Shown: positions 63,011 to 64,000 of the stretch, piece after piece
Layout: each line of letters opens with the position of its first letter
Position numbering within the stretch: the stretch's first letter is position 1
From: Gammaproteobacteria bacterium
GTDB taxonomy: Bacteria; Pseudomonadota; Gammaproteobacteria; Xanthomonadales; SZUA-36
Length of the DNA: 64,000 nucleotides
Assembly (NCBI GenBank): GCA_024279945.1
Contig: JAJRRA010000003.1
Span: 1-64,000, forward strand
Reading direction: 5' to 3'
The notes under the pieces: model-generated
Seen by the model: only the letters and a program-made list of their open reading frames with translations
Database searches by the model: none
What the model was told of the DNA's origin: nothing
Position numbers and translations under genes: made by a program

Positions 63011-64000
63011 ATGCCTCTGTCGAGCCGGTTACCCGGAACAATCTCCTCCCTGAACTCGCGACCTGGATGGATGCCAACTATACGGATTCTTTTTGCCGTG
63101 CTTTTACTTACTGCTTTGCAGCTTCCATTGAGCGGCACGGCGTTGGGTGAGCCAGATAACCCCAAACTGCGTAATGAGCGTTGTCTTCGCTGCCATGGTA
63201 AAGAGAATTTTTCCCGCAAGGGAGCCAATGGAGAACCTCGCGATCTGCACGTCATTGCGGAAAAGTTTAAAAGCAGCGTACATGGCGGTCGGGATTGTGT
63301 GAACTGCCACAAGGACATTGTCAAAATACCGCACAGAAAAGGAATCGATCGTAAAGTGGGTTGTGTGCAGTGCCATCAGGAACTCTGGAAGAAGGCACAG
63401 GAGGAGGGTACTACGGATGAAACCCCCTTGCTGGGTGTGGTGATAGAACAGATCAATAGCTACATGGGTTCCATTCATGCCCGGCCCAGTATTGAGGACC
63501 AGTCAAGGACAAATGCCACCTGTTACAACTGTCACGATGCCCACTACATTACACCGATCAACAGCGAGGTTGGCGCCGAAGGACGCCTGAAAATTCCCGA
63601 TATCTGCGGTAAGTGTCACGCCGATGTCAAGGCAATTTATTTGACCTCGGTGCATGGCCAGGAAGTCAGCGCCGGTAATGCGAATGCCGCAGTATGCAGC
63701 GATTGCCACACGACACACAATATCGAGCGACCACATGAGGTTTCAGGCAGGCTGGCCATCACGGAAAACTGTGGCAACTGTCATCAGGAGAACCTGGAAA
63801 CCTACATGGATACCTATCATGGCAAAGTCACCCGGCTGGGTTATGGGGAAACGGCCAAATGCTACGATTGTCACGGCTCCCATGGAATCAAGAGGGTCAG
63901 CGACCCGGCCTCATCCATGTACATCGATAACCGGCTGAAGACCTGTCAGACTTGTCACGAAGGCGCGACCCAGGGTTACACGACGTTCCAGCCGCACGGC
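63011..64000 (+). CDS. Multihaem c-type cytochrome (3' end beyond the window)
   Basis: The frame runs open from ATG 63011 (AAGGA upstream) through the right edge, 330 codons; I translated it by hand. It has a signal peptide (hydrophobic stretch at about 23-42) and at least nine CxxCH motifs so far (CLRCH, CVNCH, CVQCH, CYNCH, CGKCH, CSDCH, CGNCH, CYDCH, CQTCH). Several are followed by HxAH/H or preceded by SVHG, the pattern of octahaem and decahaem cytochromes. It diverges from the receiver-cytochrome operon and may carry electrons onward from it. C-terminal end unknown. Confidence 0.9.
   Translation, partial: MPLSSRLPGTISSLNSRPGWMPTIRILFAVLLLTALQLPLSGTALGEPDNPKLRNERCLRCHGKENFSRKGANGEPRDLHVIAEKFKSSVHGGRDCVNCHKDIVKIPHRKGIDRKVGCVQCHQELWKKAQEEGTTDETPLLGVVIEQINSYMGSIHARPSIEDQSRTNATCYNCHDAHYITPINSEVGAEGRLKIPDICGKCHADVKAIYLTSVHGQEVSAGNANAAVCSDCHTTHNIERPHEVSGRLAITENCGNCHQENLETYMDTYHGKVTRLGYGETAKCYDCHGSHGIKRVSDPASSMYIDNRLKTCQTCHEGATQGYTTFQPHG

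Noticed and set aside
1-64000. tRNA, rRNA, insertion sequences, prophage genes
   Set aside because: None was recognised on either strand while reading; a dedicated tRNAscan or ISfinder search could not be run.

Overview
The window reads as a chromosomal segment of a free-living, probably aquatic or sediment gammaproteobacterium with about 53-55% GC by eye. The evidence is the gene content and gene order: metK-ahcY-metF, a complete mlaFEDCB operon ending in mlaA, HtrA/DegQ, SppA with a PspA/PspC pair, NorM-type MATE, NhaD, RquA and an Escherichia-type FrdABCD. I saw no rRNA, tRNA, insertion sequence, prophage or CRISPR array. Both ends cut genes: an ion permease at the left edge and a multihaem cytochrome at the right edge.

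Layout. 0.4-4.1 kb: activated methyl cycle (metK, ahcY, metF). 4-14.3 kb: mixed housekeeping and detoxification genes (Ntn asparaginase, MAPEG, Nudix, a secreted propeller-like protein coupled to a 5'-3' exonuclease, HNH nuclease, DegQ, M17 peptidase, ExaC-type aldehyde dehydrogenase with DUF779). 14.2-18.5 kb: a truncated FkbM methyltransferase, a second aldehyde dehydrogenase, and a LysR regulator divergent from an acyl-CoA dehydrogenase. 18.6-27.7 kb: membrane and stress functions (DUF3667, MATE, PspC/PspA with a sigma-54 promoter, SppA, DgkA, Xth, a glutaredoxin-rhodanese fusion, a SET protein). 27.7-33.9 kb: a tightly overlapping peptide ABC operon. 34-37.7 kb: the Mla phospholipid-transport operon. 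37.8-38.7 kb: a repeat-rich stretch that I read as a roughly 900-nt minus-strand noncoding RNA with its own promoter and terminator. 39-49.6 kb: MltF, DUF302, DUF885, DUF1501/DUF1800 pair, NhaD, APC permease.

49.6-64 kb is a respiratory and redox-sensing region. frdABCD plus rquA encodes a quinol:fumarate reductase next to the enzyme that makes rhodoquinone, behind a promoter with an FNR-like site at -41.5. A similar site lies before a lipoprotein cytochrome c. Next come protoporphyrinogen oxidase, a histidine kinase with two c-type haem motifs in its periplasmic domain, and an NtrC-family sigma-54 activator. These converge on an operon (receiver protein, receiver with a C-terminal membrane segment, nonahaem cytochrome c, cytochrome b) preceded by a consensus sigma-54 promoter. 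A further multihaem cytochrome diverges from it.

The three things most worth follow-up are the GGA-rich, UUCG-hairpin repeat RNA (37.8-38.7 kb), the frd-rquA unit, and the haem-sensor / sigma-54 / multihaem-cytochrome circuit. Three unrelated loci carry long palindromic REP-like repeats at convergent gene ends. All names come from reading protein motifs by eye; no database search was possible.
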